Source: an uncultured Peptoniphilus sp.
GTDB lineage: Bacteria > Bacillota > Clostridia > Tissierellales > Peptoniphilaceae
NCBI RefSeq assembly: GCF_946998875.1
Contig: NZ_CAMQAY010000001.1
Coordinates: forward strand, 62,001-126,000
Direction of reading: 5' to 3'
DNA: 64,000 nt
Shown here: positions 56,366 to 64,000 of the stretch, one piece after another
How positions within the stretch are numbered: position 1 is the first letter of the stretch
Layout of the letters: each line of letters starts with the position of its first letter
The notes under the pieces: generated by a model
What the model was told of the DNA's origin: nothing
Databases searched by the model: none
What the model saw: the letters and a program-made list of their open reading frames with translations, nothing else
Made by a program: the position numbers and the translations under genes

Positions 56366-56400
56366 AAGTGCTGGCAAAAATGCCAACACTTATTTTTTTT
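56366..56400 (-). terminator. Terminator of the transporter-tryptophanase operon
   Basis: AGTGCTGGCA and TGCCAACACT pair around AAAA, with A-rich and T-rich flanks usable in both directions. On the minus strand it follows the transporter stop. Confidence 0.85.
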
Positions 56401-56408
56401 ATATTATA

Positions 56409-57749
56409 TCAACCGATACCGCCAAATTTTGCGCCTGCTATTAGGGCGATTATGGCAGCTGTTACATATACATATTTTGCAAGTGGATAATACCATCCGC
56501 CGATTTCTTTTCTATGACCTTGACTAACTGCAGGGATTACATAATCTTTTCCTGCAACCCATAGGAACATTATGCCTGCAAGGGCTGCTCCAAGTGGGCA
56601 GATGTAAATGGAAACTACATCCATCCAACCGCCTACTATAGCTTGAATAAATATAGCTACAATACAACCAATTACATGAATAGTTGTTGTTGCAATTGGT
56701 CTTGAAAAATTAAATTGTTCTTGCAAATAGGCAACTGGTGCTTCGTAAAGATTTATTATTGAAGATACGCCTGCGAAGAGCACACAGATGTAGAAAATAA
56801 TACCAATGACTCTTCCTACAGCCATGCCATTAAATACATTTACTAGGTAAATAAACATTAATCCAGGACCACCAGTATCAAGAGGTGCATTTGCTGTTGC
56901 CATGGCAGGGATAATTACAAAGGCTGCAAGTAGAGCTGCAAGAGTATCAAAGACTGCAACATTTCTTGCAGAGGATGGAATGCTTTCGTTTTTAGGTAAA
57001 TAGGAGCCGTAAATTACTGTTCCATTTCCGGCAACTGATAGGGAGAAAAAGGCTTGTCCAAAGGCAAAAATCCAAACTTTTGGATCCTTTAATCCTTCTG
57101 GGTTTACTGTAAAGATGTATTTATATCCATTAGCTGCACCTGGAAGGGTGAAGATGTAAATTGCAAGTCCTACAAATAAAACAAAGAGGACAGGCATCAT
57201 AATTTTGTTTGCCTTTTCAATTCCGCCAGATACGCCCATTACCATGATGACAAAGCTTGCAATAATTGCTACAATGACCCAAATATTTGCGCCAAAGGCA
57301 GAGGCTGTTTGTCCAAAAGTTCCGTCAATTACATCCATGTCTTGACCCATAGCATAAAGTCCGCCTGATAATGAAAGGAAAGTGTACTTAAAAATCCAAG
57401 CCATTACACAAGTGTAACCTATTGCTAGGGCAAGGGAGCCTACTACTGGTATAAGTCCAATTATTTCGCCAAGTTTTCTATTATTCCATCTTAATTCCGT
57501 GCATTTTCCAAAGGCGCCAACTGGACCAGCTTCAGCAGATCTTCCCAGTGCCATTTCAGAAATTACGCCAGTAGAACCTATAAGAGTTACAAATATTATA
57601 TATGGAATTAAAAAAGTCATTCCACCATAGGTAGAAACCATTATAGGGAATCTCCAAATATTACCCATACCAACTGCAGAGCCTATACAAGCAAGTATAA
57701 AACCCCATTTACTTTTAAAACCATCACGAGCTTTTAAGTTATTATCCAT
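56409..57749 (-). CDS. Sodium-dependent amino-acid transporter, NSS family
   Basis: 446 residues and about 11-12 helices. The sodium/substrate site signature is GFILACIGSAVGMGNIWRFP (about 15-34), typical of neurotransmitter:sodium symporters; the unwound helix 6 region is VFDTLAALLAAF-like. TnaT of Symbiobacterium, a member of this family, carries tryptophan, and here the gene follows tryptophanase, so tryptophan or another aromatic amino acid is the likely substrate (inference). The ATG at 57749 has AAGGAG at correct spacing; the ATG two codons earlier is too close to it. Confidence 0.88.
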   Translation of the reverse strand: MDNNLKARDGFKSKWGFILACIGSAVGMGNIWRFPIMVSTYGGMTFLIPYIIFVTLIGSTGVISEMALGRSAEAGPVGAFGKCTELRWNNRKLGEIIGLIPVVGSLALAIGYTCVMAWIFKYTFLSLSGGLYAMGQDMDVIDGTFGQTASAFGANIWVIVAIIASFVIMVMGVSGGIEKANKIMMPVLFVLFVGLAIYIFTLPGAANGYKYIFTVNPEGLKDPKVWIFAFGQAFFSLSVAGNGTVIYGSYLPKNESIPSSARNVAVFDTLAALLAAFVIIPAMATANAPLDTGGPGLMFIYLVNVFNGMAVGRVIGIIFYICVLFAGVSSIINLYEAPVAYLQEQFNFSRPIATTTIHVIGCIVAIFIQAIVGGWMDVVSIYICPLGAALAGIMFLWVAGKDYVIPAVSQGHRKEIGGWYYPLAKYVYVTAAIIALIAGAKFGGIG

Positions 57750-57770
57750 AGTCATTCTCCTTAATAGGGT

Positions 57771-57790
57771 AGCCCCTCTTGCAAGGGGCT
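57771..57790 (-). promoter_or_regulatory. Hairpin between tryptophanase and transporter genes
   Basis: AGCCCCT and AGGGGCT pair around six bases. On the minus strand no T-run follows, so it probably stabilises the tryptophanase mRNA or attenuates the transporter rather than stopping transcription. Confidence 0.45.
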
Positions 57791-57820
57791 TTTCTTAATA
57801 TTAAATTAAAAAATTAAAAC

Positions 57821-59464
57821 TTATTTTTCATCTTCAGAAGGTTCATAAGTTTCAAGGAAAGCGTGGAAGTGACGCATTGGAAGGTTCTTGCCTTTTACTA
57901 TTCTAATATTAGGAATAGTTGCACGATCTTCGTAAAGAGCCTTTACAGCTGCAATAACATAATCCATGTGTTCCTTTGAAAGTTGACTTCTGTTTACTGC
58001 GAAACGAACTACATTGGCTACTTCAGCTTGTTGTTCTGGAGTCTTTAGGTCATATTCCATTGAATAGTTGCCTAGTTCTGCAGTTCTAATTCCATAGCGT
58101 CTAATTAATTCAACAGAGAAACCTTGACCAGCAAAAGTTTCTGGTCCTCTCTTGTTGTCGAAAAATTCGTCCATGTTGATGTAAACACCGTGACCACCAG
58201 CAGGAAGTACAACGCCCTTTACGCCAGCCTTGTAGAAGCCTTGTGCAAGGTATTCGCATTGTTTAACACGGGCATCAAGATAATCAAACTTTGCTGCTTC
58301 ATAAAGGCCAGCAGCAAGTGCCATAATATCTCTACCACTCATTCCACCGTAGGAGTCGTTGCCGTAGGAAGAAATTTGTTTAACCTTTAAAAGAATTCCA
58401 ACATCAGTTTTAACTGATCCGTCTTCGTTAAAGTCAGAGAATTTCTTCCAGAATAAGCCCTTATCTCTAAAGGCAAGAACGCCACCCATGTTTGCGTGTC
58501 CGTCTTTTTTAAGAGATGCAGTAAAACCGTCGCAATAAGAGAACATTTCCTTAGCGATTTCTGGGATTGATTTGTCAGCATAGCCATCTTCATTAACTTT
58601 TATGAAGTAAGCATTTTCTGCCCATCTTGCAGCATCAAACATGTAAGGAATTTCGTATTTGTGAGCAATTCTTGAACATTCTCTCATGTTAGCCATGGAA
58701 ACTGGTTGACCACAAACTGTGTTGTTAGTAATAGTTGTATAAATTAGAGGAACATTTTCTGGTCCTAATTTTTCAATTAATTCTTCCAACTTTTCTGTGT
58801 CCATGTTGCCCTTAAATGGATTCTTTTCATAGTGACCATTTTCAGGAACTTCCCACAAAAGTTCTTTATTGTATAAGTTTCTTGGGATAGAGCCCATTTG
58901 CTTGATGTTTCCTTCAGTTGTGTCAAAGTGTCCATTAGAAGGAATTGTATAAGTCTTTCCAGGTTCTCTTCCATTTAAAATATTTCTAACAAGTTCAAAT
59001 AAAACAGATTCAGCTGCACGGCCTTGTTGGATGATAAAAGTATTAGGTCTTTCCATTTGAGCGGAGCCACCGTTAAATAGTCCACCTTCATATTCACAAA
59101 GGTAAACTTCATTCATCATTTTTTCAACATCAGTGCAGTCAGTTCTTACAAGGTCAATAATTCTCTTTTGATCGTCGCCTCTTTCGAAGACATCTCTAAA
59201 GGTATCTAGTAGGACATAGTAGCCCTTGTTTCTACCATAGGATTCATCACCCAAAAACATTGCAGACCATTGAACATCTGTCATGGCAGTAGTTCCTGAG
59301 TCAGATAACATATCGATAGTTAACATTCCTGCAGGGAAAGCAAATTCATTGTAGTGAGTAGCCTTAAGAGCTCTTTCTCTTTGTTCCACAGTTACATTTG
59401 GAATATTCTTTGTAACATAAGTGTAGGAATGTGGTGTAGGTACATCTAATTGATACTTTTTCAT
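57821..59464 (-). CDS. tnaA: Tryptophanase-family beta-eliminating lyase, enlarged
   Basis: 547 residues, against about 460-470 for E. coli tryptophanase. It is PLP-dependent and would convert tryptophan to indole, pyruvate and ammonia. Family landmarks are TIDMLSDSGTTAM (49-61), GDESYGRNKGYY (72-83), FIIQQGRAAESVLF (143-156), MFDAARWAENAYF and the PLP-lysine motif SLKKDGHANMGG (K319 or K320). A segment of about 45 residues (near 94-140) interrupts the region between YY and the QGR motif. Tyrosine phenol-lyase is the alternative identity; the adjacent NSS transporter favours an aromatic amino acid. GGAGG precedes the ATG; the leader is elaborate. Confidence 0.82.
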   Translation of the reverse strand: MKKYQLDVPTPHSYTYVTKNIPNVTVEQRERALKATHYNEFAFPAGMLTIDMLSDSGTTAMTDVQWSAMFLGDESYGRNKGYYVLLDTFRDVFERGDDQKRIIDLVRTDCTDVEKMMNEVYLCEYEGGLFNGGSAQMERPNTFIIQQGRAAESVLFELVRNILNGREPGKTYTIPSNGHFDTTEGNIKQMGSIPRNLYNKELLWEVPENGHYEKNPFKGNMDTEKLEELIEKLGPENVPLIYTTITNNTVCGQPVSMANMRECSRIAHKYEIPYMFDAARWAENAYFIKVNEDGYADKSIPEIAKEMFSYCDGFTASLKKDGHANMGGVLAFRDKGLFWKKFSDFNEDGSVKTDVGILLKVKQISSYGNDSYGGMSGRDIMALAAGLYEAAKFDYLDARVKQCEYLAQGFYKAGVKGVVLPAGGHGVYINMDEFFDNKRGPETFAGQGFSVELIRRYGIRTAELGNYSMEYDLKTPEQQAEVANVVRFAVNRSQLSKEHMDYVIAAVKALYEDRATIPNIRIVKGKNLPMRHFHAFLETYEPSEDEK

Positions 59465-59493
59465 AAAAAACCTCCATATAAAAATAAAAAAGT

Positions 59494-59562
59494 TATAGAG
59501 GAACCCCGGTCATCGACAAAAGTCGACTAGCGGACAGTATCCTATAGAGAACCCCGGTTATC
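59494..59562 (-). promoter_or_regulatory. Tryptophanase leader: 20-21 nt direct repeat around a hairpin
   Basis: On the plus strand TATAGAGGAACCCCGGTCAT (59494 on) and TATAGAGAACCCCGGTTATC (59543-59562) are near-identical direct repeats 49 bp apart. Between them TCGAC-AAAA-GTCGA forms a hairpin (59513-59526). In the minus-strand transcript each repeat presents ACCGGGGTTC. They end about 30 nt before the start codon. I do not recognise a described riboswitch or a TnaC-type leader peptide. Confidence 0.6.
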
Positions 59563-59605
59563 AAAATTTTAAAAATTTCTTTCTTGATGAGCGGTCAGAA
59601 CTCCA

Positions 59606-59623
59606 AGATAATATGTATTATCT
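59606..59623. promoter_or_regulatory. Perfect dyad at the predicted tryptophanase transcription start
   Basis: AGATAATA-TG-TATTATCT, eight-base arms. It occupies about +1 to +18 relative to the predicted start, where a repressor dimer or a 5' mRNA hairpin could act. Confidence 0.55.
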
Positions 59624-59630
59624 AAGAAAT

Positions 59631-59659
59631 AGTTTACATTACCGATTTATCAAAGTCAA
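59631..59659 (-). promoter_or_regulatory. Promoter of the tryptophanase operon
   Basis: On the minus strand TTGACT (59659-59654) and TAAACT (59636-59631) are 17 bp apart. This gives a leader of about 160 nt containing the dyad and repeats. Confidence 0.65.
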
Positions 59660-59724
59660 TAATAGAAGTTTCCCAATAAATAAATTTTTAAGGGAAAAAA
59701 TCTTTGGTTTTTTTTAATTTTCCA

Positions 59725-59752
59725 ATAAAAAAATCTCCAATAAAGGAGATCT
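59725..59752 (-). terminator. Terminator of the aldolase gene
   Basis: On the minus strand ATCTCC and GGAGAT pair around TTTATT and are followed by seven Ts. It insulates tryptophanase from the upstream aldolase. Confidence 0.85.
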
Positions 59753-59764
59753 TTTCGTCTTTAT

Positions 59765-60655
59765 TTATTTTTCAACTGAAGCTGAATAATTTTTTTCTAT
59801 AGAGTCGTCAAGCATCTTTGTAAATTCTTCGTCACTTTGATTTACATTAAGTCCTTCAGTTAAGGCTCTTGAATAAGATGCAATTACGCCCCTATTTTTT
59901 CTAAGTTTTTCGTTAGCTTCTTCTCTTGAGTAGCCGCCAGATAGGGCAACAACCCTAACAGTTTGGTCAAAGTCATATAAATCTTCGTAAAGATTTTCTT
60001 TTTCTGGAAGAGTCAACTTAAACATTACATAATTTTCCTTGCCAAGTTTTTTTAGTCCTTCAATTAAATATTTTTTAAGGACTTCTTCGATAGCAGCCTT
60101 ATCCTTAGCGTGGATGTCAACTTCTGGTTCAATAATAGGAACAAATCCTGCTGCAGAAATTTTCTTTGCGTAGTCAAATTGTTGTTCAACAACTTTTTTA
60201 ATTGACTCTTCATTAAGTTCCTTTACAACAGAACGCATCTTAGTTCCAAAAATATTTCTTTCTTTGGCATTTGCAAGAAGTTCGTCAAGGTGCTTGAAAG
60301 GCTTCATAAGTTGAGCGCCGTCTTTTTCGGCGTCAAGACCTTCGTCAATTTTTAGGATTGGAACTATGCCCTTTTCTTCCCAAAGGTAGTCACCAGTGTA
60401 CTTGTCGCCTACTTTTGAATTCATTGTAACCTTAAATAAAATTGCAGCCAAAATTCTATCAGATATGAAAGCTTCGTTTGTTATAATTCTCTTTCTCATT
60501 TCGTGAACGAGCTTAAACATTTCTTCATCGTTGGAATACTTGTCTTCTGTAACCCCATAATTTAAAAGTGCCTTAGGTGTTGAGCCACCTGATTGGTCAA
60601 GAGCAGCTATAAAGCCTTTGCCATTTTTCATTCTATCAAATTGTTCTCTATTCAT
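59765..60655 (-). CDS. fda: Fructose-bisphosphate aldolase class I
   Basis: 296 residues, the same length as the staphylococcal class I enzyme. It cleaves fructose-1,6-bisphosphate through a Schiff base without metal. Landmarks are [17 protein letters not shown] (17-33), [18 protein letters not shown] and [17 protein letters not shown] 60655 (MNREQF) has TTGGAGG upstream; a TTG four codons earlier overlaps that site. It is monocistronic. Confidence 0.95.
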   Translation of the reverse strand: MNREQFDRMKNGKGFIAALDQSGGSTPKALLNYGVTEDKYSNDEEMFKLVHEMRKRIITNEAFISDRILAAILFKVTMNSKVGDKYTGDYLWEEKGIVPILKIDEGLDAEKDGAQLMKPFKHLDELLANAKERNIFGTKMRSVVKELNEESIKKVVEQQFDYAKKISAAGFVPIIEPEVDIHAKDKAAIEEVLKKYLIEGLKKLGKENYVMFKLTLPEKENLYEDLYDFDQTVRVVALSGGYSREEANEKLRKNRGVIASYSRALTEGLNVNQSDEEFTKMLDDSIEKNYSASVEK

Positions 60656-60742
60656 TTTTACCTCCAAAGTCTAGACTTCTAATTACTTCTAATTATATAA
60701 TAAGTAGACAAAGTTGACAAATGACAAAATTTTGAGGTGAAT

Positions 60743-61321
60743 ATGAATTATTACGCAGTTAGAGTTGGGAGAAATCCTGGCATATATAAAACTTGGGACG
60801 AATGCAAAAAAGAGACCATGGGCTTTAAGGGAGCAAGCTTTAAAAAATTCTCTAGCTTAAAAGATGCAGAGGCCTTTATAAAGGAAGTTGAAGAAGAAAA
60901 AAAAGACCAGGCAGAAAAAGATGAACTCATAGTTTATGTTGACGGTTCTTATAGAAATTCTGATAAGAGTCATTCATATGGGGTATATATGTATAATAAT
61001 GAGGAGGAATATTCCTTTTCCAAGAGATTTTTTAAGGATTCAGACATGAGAAATGTTTCTGGAGAAATAAAGGGCGCCATGTGTGCCATGGAATACGCAG
61101 AGTCTATTGGTAAGAGAAAAATTTATCTTCATTACGATTACGAAGGCATAAGGTCATGGGCTCTTGGCTTTTGGAAGACAAATAAAGAGGGAACCATAGC
61201 CTATAAAAAATTTTACGACGACATTAAGGATAGGCTTCAAGTGCAGTTTATAAAAGTTGAGGCACATACTGGCGTCAAGTACAACGAACTTGTAGACAAG
61301 CTTGCAAAGGAGGCAAAATGA
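60743..61321 (+). CDS. Ribonuclease H with N-terminal hybrid-binding domain
   Basis: 192 residues from ATG 60743 (the in-frame GTG at 60737 is part of the ribosome site). Residues 1-45 form the viroplasmin-like RNA-DNA hybrid-binding domain (YYAVRVGRNPGIYKTWDEC). The RNase HI core follows, with catalytic Asp67 (VYVDGSY), Glu108 (SGEIKGAM), Asp132 (HYDYEGI) and Asp185 near HTGVKYNELVDKLA. It removes RNA from RNA-DNA hybrids. It overlaps the deaminase gene in ATGA. Confidence 0.95.
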   Translation: MNYYAVRVGRNPGIYKTWDECKKETMGFKGASFKKFSSLKDAEAFIKEVEEEKKDQAEKDELIVYVDGSYRNSDKSHSYGVYMYNNEEEYSFSKRFFKDSDMRNVSGEIKGAMCAMEYAESIGKRKIYLHYDYEGIRSWALGFWKTNKEGTIAYKKFYDDIKDRLQVQFIKVEAHTGVKYNELVDKLAKEAK

Positions 61322-61737
61322 GAAAATCTTGGGACGAATATTTTATGGAAATAACTGAAATGGTAGCAACGAGATCTACTTGCGATAGGGCCTTTGTGGG
61401 CTGCGTTTTAGTAAATTCTGACAACAGAATAATTTCAACAGGCTATAACGGATCAGTAACGGGAAACCCTCACTGCGACGAAGTAGGGCATACAATGCGC
61501 GATGGACACTGCATAGCAACTATCCACGCAGAAATGAATGCCCTCTTATACTGTGCAAAGGAAGGAATTTCTGTCAAGGGCGCCAAGGCTTATGTGACAC
61601 ATTTTCCATGTCTTAACTGCACAAAGGCACTTATACAAGCAGGAATCTGTGCCATTTATTATCACGAAGCCTATAGAGTTGACGATTATGCAATGGAGTT
61701 AATTGATAAGAATAAGATAATATTGAAACAAATTTAA
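61318..61737 (+). CDS. dCMP deaminase, ComEB-like
   Basis: 139 residues. A zinc-dependent deaminase making dUMP from dCMP for thymidylate synthesis. The zinc site is His70-Ala-Glu72 (TIHAEMNALL) and PCLNC (Cys98, Cys101); GYNGSVTGNPHCDEVGH is the substrate-side loop. The ATGA overlap with the RNase H gene gives coupled translation. Some members also act in competence, but no competence genes are nearby. Confidence 0.93.
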   Translation: MRKSWDEYFMEITEMVATRSTCDRAFVGCVLVNSDNRIISTGYNGSVTGNPHCDEVGHTMRDGHCIATIHAEMNALLYCAKEGISVKGAKAYVTHFPCLNCTKALIQAGICAIYYHEAYRVDDYAMELIDKNKIILKQI

Positions 61738-61750
61738 AAGCGAATTTATA

Positions 61751-61779
61751 CCTATTAAGTTACATTAATAGGTTTTTTT
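61751..61779 (+). terminator. Terminator after the deaminase gene
   Basis: CCTATTAA and TTAATAGG pair around GTTACA, followed by seven Ts. Confidence 0.88.
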
Positions 61780-61834
61780 ATTTAAAGGCTGGGTATCTAA
61801 TATTTGTAATAAATTAATAATTAGGAGGTTAGAG

Positions 61835-62254
61835 ATGAAGGGATTTATGGAAGAGTTTAAGGAATTTATTGCCAAGGGCAATGTCATGGACATGGCTGTT
61901 GGTGTCATCATAGGGGGAGCTTTTGGTAAAATCGTTTCAAGCCTTGTAGAAAATATTTTGATGCCACTTATTGGTATAATTCTTGGCGGAGTAAACTTCT
62001 CAGATTTAAGTGTAACTGTTGGCACAGCTGAAGTTAAATACGGTATATTTTTGCAATCTGTTTTTGACTTTTTGATAATAGCCTTTGTAATTTTTGTTAT
62101 GATAAAACAAATTTCAAAGGTTACTGACAAATTCAAAAAGGAAGAAAAAGAAGTGGAGCCTACAGAAAAGGTATGTCCTTTCTGCAAGTCAACTATTGCC
62201 ATTGATGCTACTAGATGTCCACACTGCACATCTGAACTTGGAAGTGTAAAATGA
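61835..62254 (+). CDS. mscL: Large-conductance mechanosensitive channel with C-terminal zinc ribbon
   Basis: 139 residues. Family signature [23 protein letters not shown] (14-36) marks helix 1 and the gate; a second helix follows (about 72-92). The C-terminus replaces the usual helical bundle with a short linker and a Cys-x2-Cys...Cys-x2-Cys ribbon (CPFCKS, CPHCTS), a form seen in some Firmicutes. It vents solutes on osmotic downshock. AGGAGG precedes the ATG; its stop overlaps the next gene in ATGA. Confidence 0.94.
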   Translation: MKGFMEEFKEFIAKGNVMDMAVGVIIGGAFGKIVSSLVENILMPLIGIILGGVNFSDLSVTVGTAEVKYGIFLQSVFDFLIIAFVIFVMIKQISKVTDKFKKEEKEVEPTEKVCPFCKSTIAIDATRCPHCTSELGSVK

Positions 62255-63282
62255 AAGAGTGGGCTTTAGTTCTTGAAGGTGGTGGAGCAAAGGGCGCTTA
62301 CCAAGTTGGAGCCTACTTTGCCCTAATGGAAATGGGATTTAATTTTTCAAAAATTGTTGGTACAAGCATTGGCGCTTTTAACGGTGCCATGTTCTCTCAA
62401 GGTGACGCCTATGAGTGTTTTAAAGCTTGGAAAAGTTTAGATTTCTCTTCCTTTGACAATGAACTTAAAAATGCAGAAGAAGACGAGGACCTTTTGACGA
62501 AAATCGTCGATAAACTTAGAAGTCACGACATAAAAATTCCTGAACTTACAAGGTCTCCCTATCCACTTTTTAGACTTGTGGACCAATTTATTGACGAGGA
62601 TAAGCTTAGAAATTCAGACATTGATTTTGGAATTTGCACAGTAAATGTGTCAGACTTAAAAGTTGAAAAACTTTTTAAAAAAGATATAGAGAAGGGACTT
62701 TTAAAGGATTATATCATTGCCTCATGCTATCTTCCCTTCTTTAAGTTAAAGCCACTTCACGGCAAATATTTTATAGACGGAGGCTTTGCATCACCAGCTC
62801 CCATGGAAATGATTGATGACGACATGGACATTGTCCTTGTGAGGCTTTCTGAGCTTCCTCTAAAAAATATTGAGCGTGCAAAATATGTTATTAAGCCCAA
62901 TAAAAGACTGGGCTCATCTCTTGGCTTTGATACAGAAAAAGCTGATGAGCTAATAAAAAATGGATACTTTGACGCCTTTAGGGCAGTCAAGGGCTTAGTT
63001 GGCGATGACTATTATATTATGCCCATTGAGGAAGAGGAGAGTTTAAAGTACATTTATAAGATTTTAAAGGATAAAGTTGATGAAAGTGACAATAAGATTC
63101 TTAGAAATATATTTGAAGAGTATGCTCCAAAGATTGCAGGGGAATTAGAATTGCCAGAAACTTTTGGATACGACGAACTTCTCTACAAGCTTCTGGAAAA
63201 TGAGGCAGAGAAAAAGAAAGTGGACAGATTTAAAATTTATACAGTAGATGAACTAATGAGGGAATTGGAAAATGGATTTTAA
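62251..63282 (+). CDS. Patatin-like phospholipase
   Basis: 343 residues. A serine acyl-hydrolase with the oxyanion loop [11 protein letters not shown] (8-18), nucleophile Ser39 in GTSIG and catalytic Asp176 in [10 protein letters not shown]. No signal peptide or membrane segment is seen, so it is probably a cytoplasmic lipid hydrolase. The C-terminal 140 residues have no known motif. It overlaps mscL and the Nudix gene. Confidence 0.9.
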   Translation: MKEWALVLEGGGAKGAYQVGAYFALMEMGFNFSKIVGTSIGAFNGAMFSQGDAYECFKAWKSLDFSSFDNELKNAEEDEDLLTKIVDKLRSHDIKIPELTRSPYPLFRLVDQFIDEDKLRNSDIDFGICTVNVSDLKVEKLFKKDIEKGLLKDYIIASCYLPFFKLKPLHGKYFIDGGFASPAPMEMIDDDMDIVLVRLSELPLKNIERAKYVIKPNKRLGSSLGFDTEKADELIKNGYFDAFRAVKGLVGDDYYIMPIEEEESLKYIYKILKDKVDESDNKILRNIFEEYAPKIAGELELPETFGYDELLYKLLENEAEKKKVDRFKIYTVDELMRELENGF

Positions 63283-63901
63283 TGCTGATTTTGACTTAAT
63301 GAAAATTAAAGCTAAACTTCAGAAGAAAAGTCCCATGCCTGTAGATGTGAAAAATAGATTTGCTGTTATGATTCCTCTAATAAAGAGAAAGGGAGAAATT
63401 CACCTTTTGTTTGAGAAGAGAGCCTTAACTCTTAGAAATCAACCTGGAGAAATTTCCTTTCCAGGAGGTCGTATAGAAAAAAATGAGACTCCCTGGGATG
63501 CTGCTCTTAGAGAAACTTGCGAAGAACTTTTAATAGAAGAAAATGACCTAGAAATCTATTCAGAGGGCGATTTTTTGGTTAATCCCTATGCTGCAATTAT
63601 CTACACCTTCATTGGAGAAATTAAAAAAGATTTTTTCGAAATCAGTCCATCAAAGGCAGAAGTGGAAAGTATTTTTACAGTTCCACTAAGGTTTTTTATG
63701 GAAACTGAGCCAAAGTCCTACACCATAAATTTAAAGGTCAATAGAAGCGAGGACTTCCCCTACCACTTGATCCCAAATGGTGAGAATTATAAGTTCAAAA
63801 GGGGAAAGGAAGAAGTTTTATTTTACGATTACAAGGGACAAATCATTTGGGGTTTTACTGCAAAAATGGCGAGAAGGTTTGTGGAAAGAATAAGCCTATA
63901 G
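63272..63901 (+). CDS. Nudix hydrolase, CoA pyrophosphatase type
   Basis: 209 residues. The Nudix box GGRIEKNETPWDAALRETCEEL lies at about 65-86, preceded by LRNQPGEISFPGG, a version of the UPF0035 segment found in CoA diphosphatases. It likely hydrolyses CoA or a similar dinucleotide. ATG 63272 overlaps the patatin gene by 11 nt. The remaining 99 bp of the window contain nothing I can name. Confidence 0.88.
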   Translation: MDFNADFDLMKIKAKLQKKSPMPVDVKNRFAVMIPLIKRKGEIHLLFEKRALTLRNQPGEISFPGGRIEKNETPWDAALRETCEELLIEENDLEIYSEGDFLVNPYAAIIYTFIGEIKKDFFEISPSKAEVESIFTVPLRFFMETEPKSYTINLKVNRSEDFPYHLIPNGENYKFKRGKEEVLFYDYKGQIIWGFTAKMARRFVERISL

Positions 63902-64000
63902 ACTCAATGAAATTTTGTACAAATAATGTTCAAGAGTTTTATAAAGCATAACAAAAGGAAAAAATTTTCTCATAAAAAAGGGAAAATTTAAGGATTTTTT

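Noticed and set aside
59494..59562. The twin CCGGGG repeats as a T-box or a guanidine riboswitch
   Set aside because: No specifier loop or GGUGG-type T-box sequence is present, and the pattern does not match the guanidine classes I know; left unassigned.

Overview
The window is A+T-rich Firmicutes DNA, with AGGAGG-type ribosome binding sites, TTTACA/TATAAT-type promoters and many U-tailed hairpin terminators. It most resembles an anaerobic, amino-acid-fermenting Gram-positive coccus of the Peptoniphilus group (Tissierellia). The reasons are the combination of tryptophanase, two electron-transfer flavoprotein pairs, beta-aspartyl-dipeptidase, sortase-built pili and a zinc-type S14. The genus is an inference. 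No rRNA, tRNA, CRISPR array, transposase or phage gene was seen.

Layout. (1) 1-12.7 kb: a pilus island with a giant CnaB/SpaA-type tip adhesin (5' end outside the window), a 65-codon small ORF, the backbone pilin with a YPK pilin motif, a proline-rich minor/basal pilin, and three tandem class C sortases. (2) 12.9-14.1 kb: a compact three-gene cassette with an ADP-ribosyltransferase-like toxin, a small antitoxin with a low-complexity tail ending in YAA, and a SecB-like chaperone. This matches the architecture of the anti-phage CmdTAC toxin-antitoxin-chaperone systems and is the most exciting locus here. An orphan Xre regulator follows. (3) 14.6-19.4 kb, minus strand: iadA, a YfcC-family transporter and an unrecognised large HTH protein. 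(4) 19.6-25 kb: an operon of FAD-linked 2-hydroxyacid dehydrogenase, acyl-CoA dehydrogenase, EtfB, EtfA, LrgA and LrgB, read as an electron-bifurcating or confurcating oxidation module with a pyruvate/lactate-type membrane carrier. A second EtfBA pair lies on the minus strand. (5) 27.4-35.1 kb: a methyltransferase, then two tandem copies of a FecBCD-type metal-chelate ABC importer separated by a double-cupin gene. (6) 35.3-37.4 kb: ahpC-ahpF peroxide defence.

(7) 37.7-51.7 kb: the S10-spc-alpha ribosomal super-operon, preceded by a strong promoter and a structured leader of about 200 nt. map is absent between adk and the KOW gene, and rpsD is absent between rpsK and rpoA. (8) 51.7-55.6 kb: ogt, groES-groEL with a degenerate CIRCE element, a run of dispersed repeat/terminator modules, and a metallo-beta-lactamase-fold hydrolase. 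(9) 55.7-60.7 kb, minus strand: a lipoprotein, an NSS amino-acid transporter with an enlarged tryptophanase, whose leader carries a dyad and a 20-21 nt direct repeat, and class I fructose-bisphosphate aldolase. (10) 60.7-63.9 kb: RNase H, dCMP deaminase, MscL, patatin and Nudix genes in tight overlap.

Taken together the region serves surface attachment, phage defence, amino-acid and hydroxy-acid fermentation through flavin electron transfer, metal-chelate uptake, peroxide defence and protein synthesis. Two recurring non-coding themes stand out: a dispersed repeat of about 107 bp always coupled to a terminator hairpin, and near-identical terminators flanking gene blocks.
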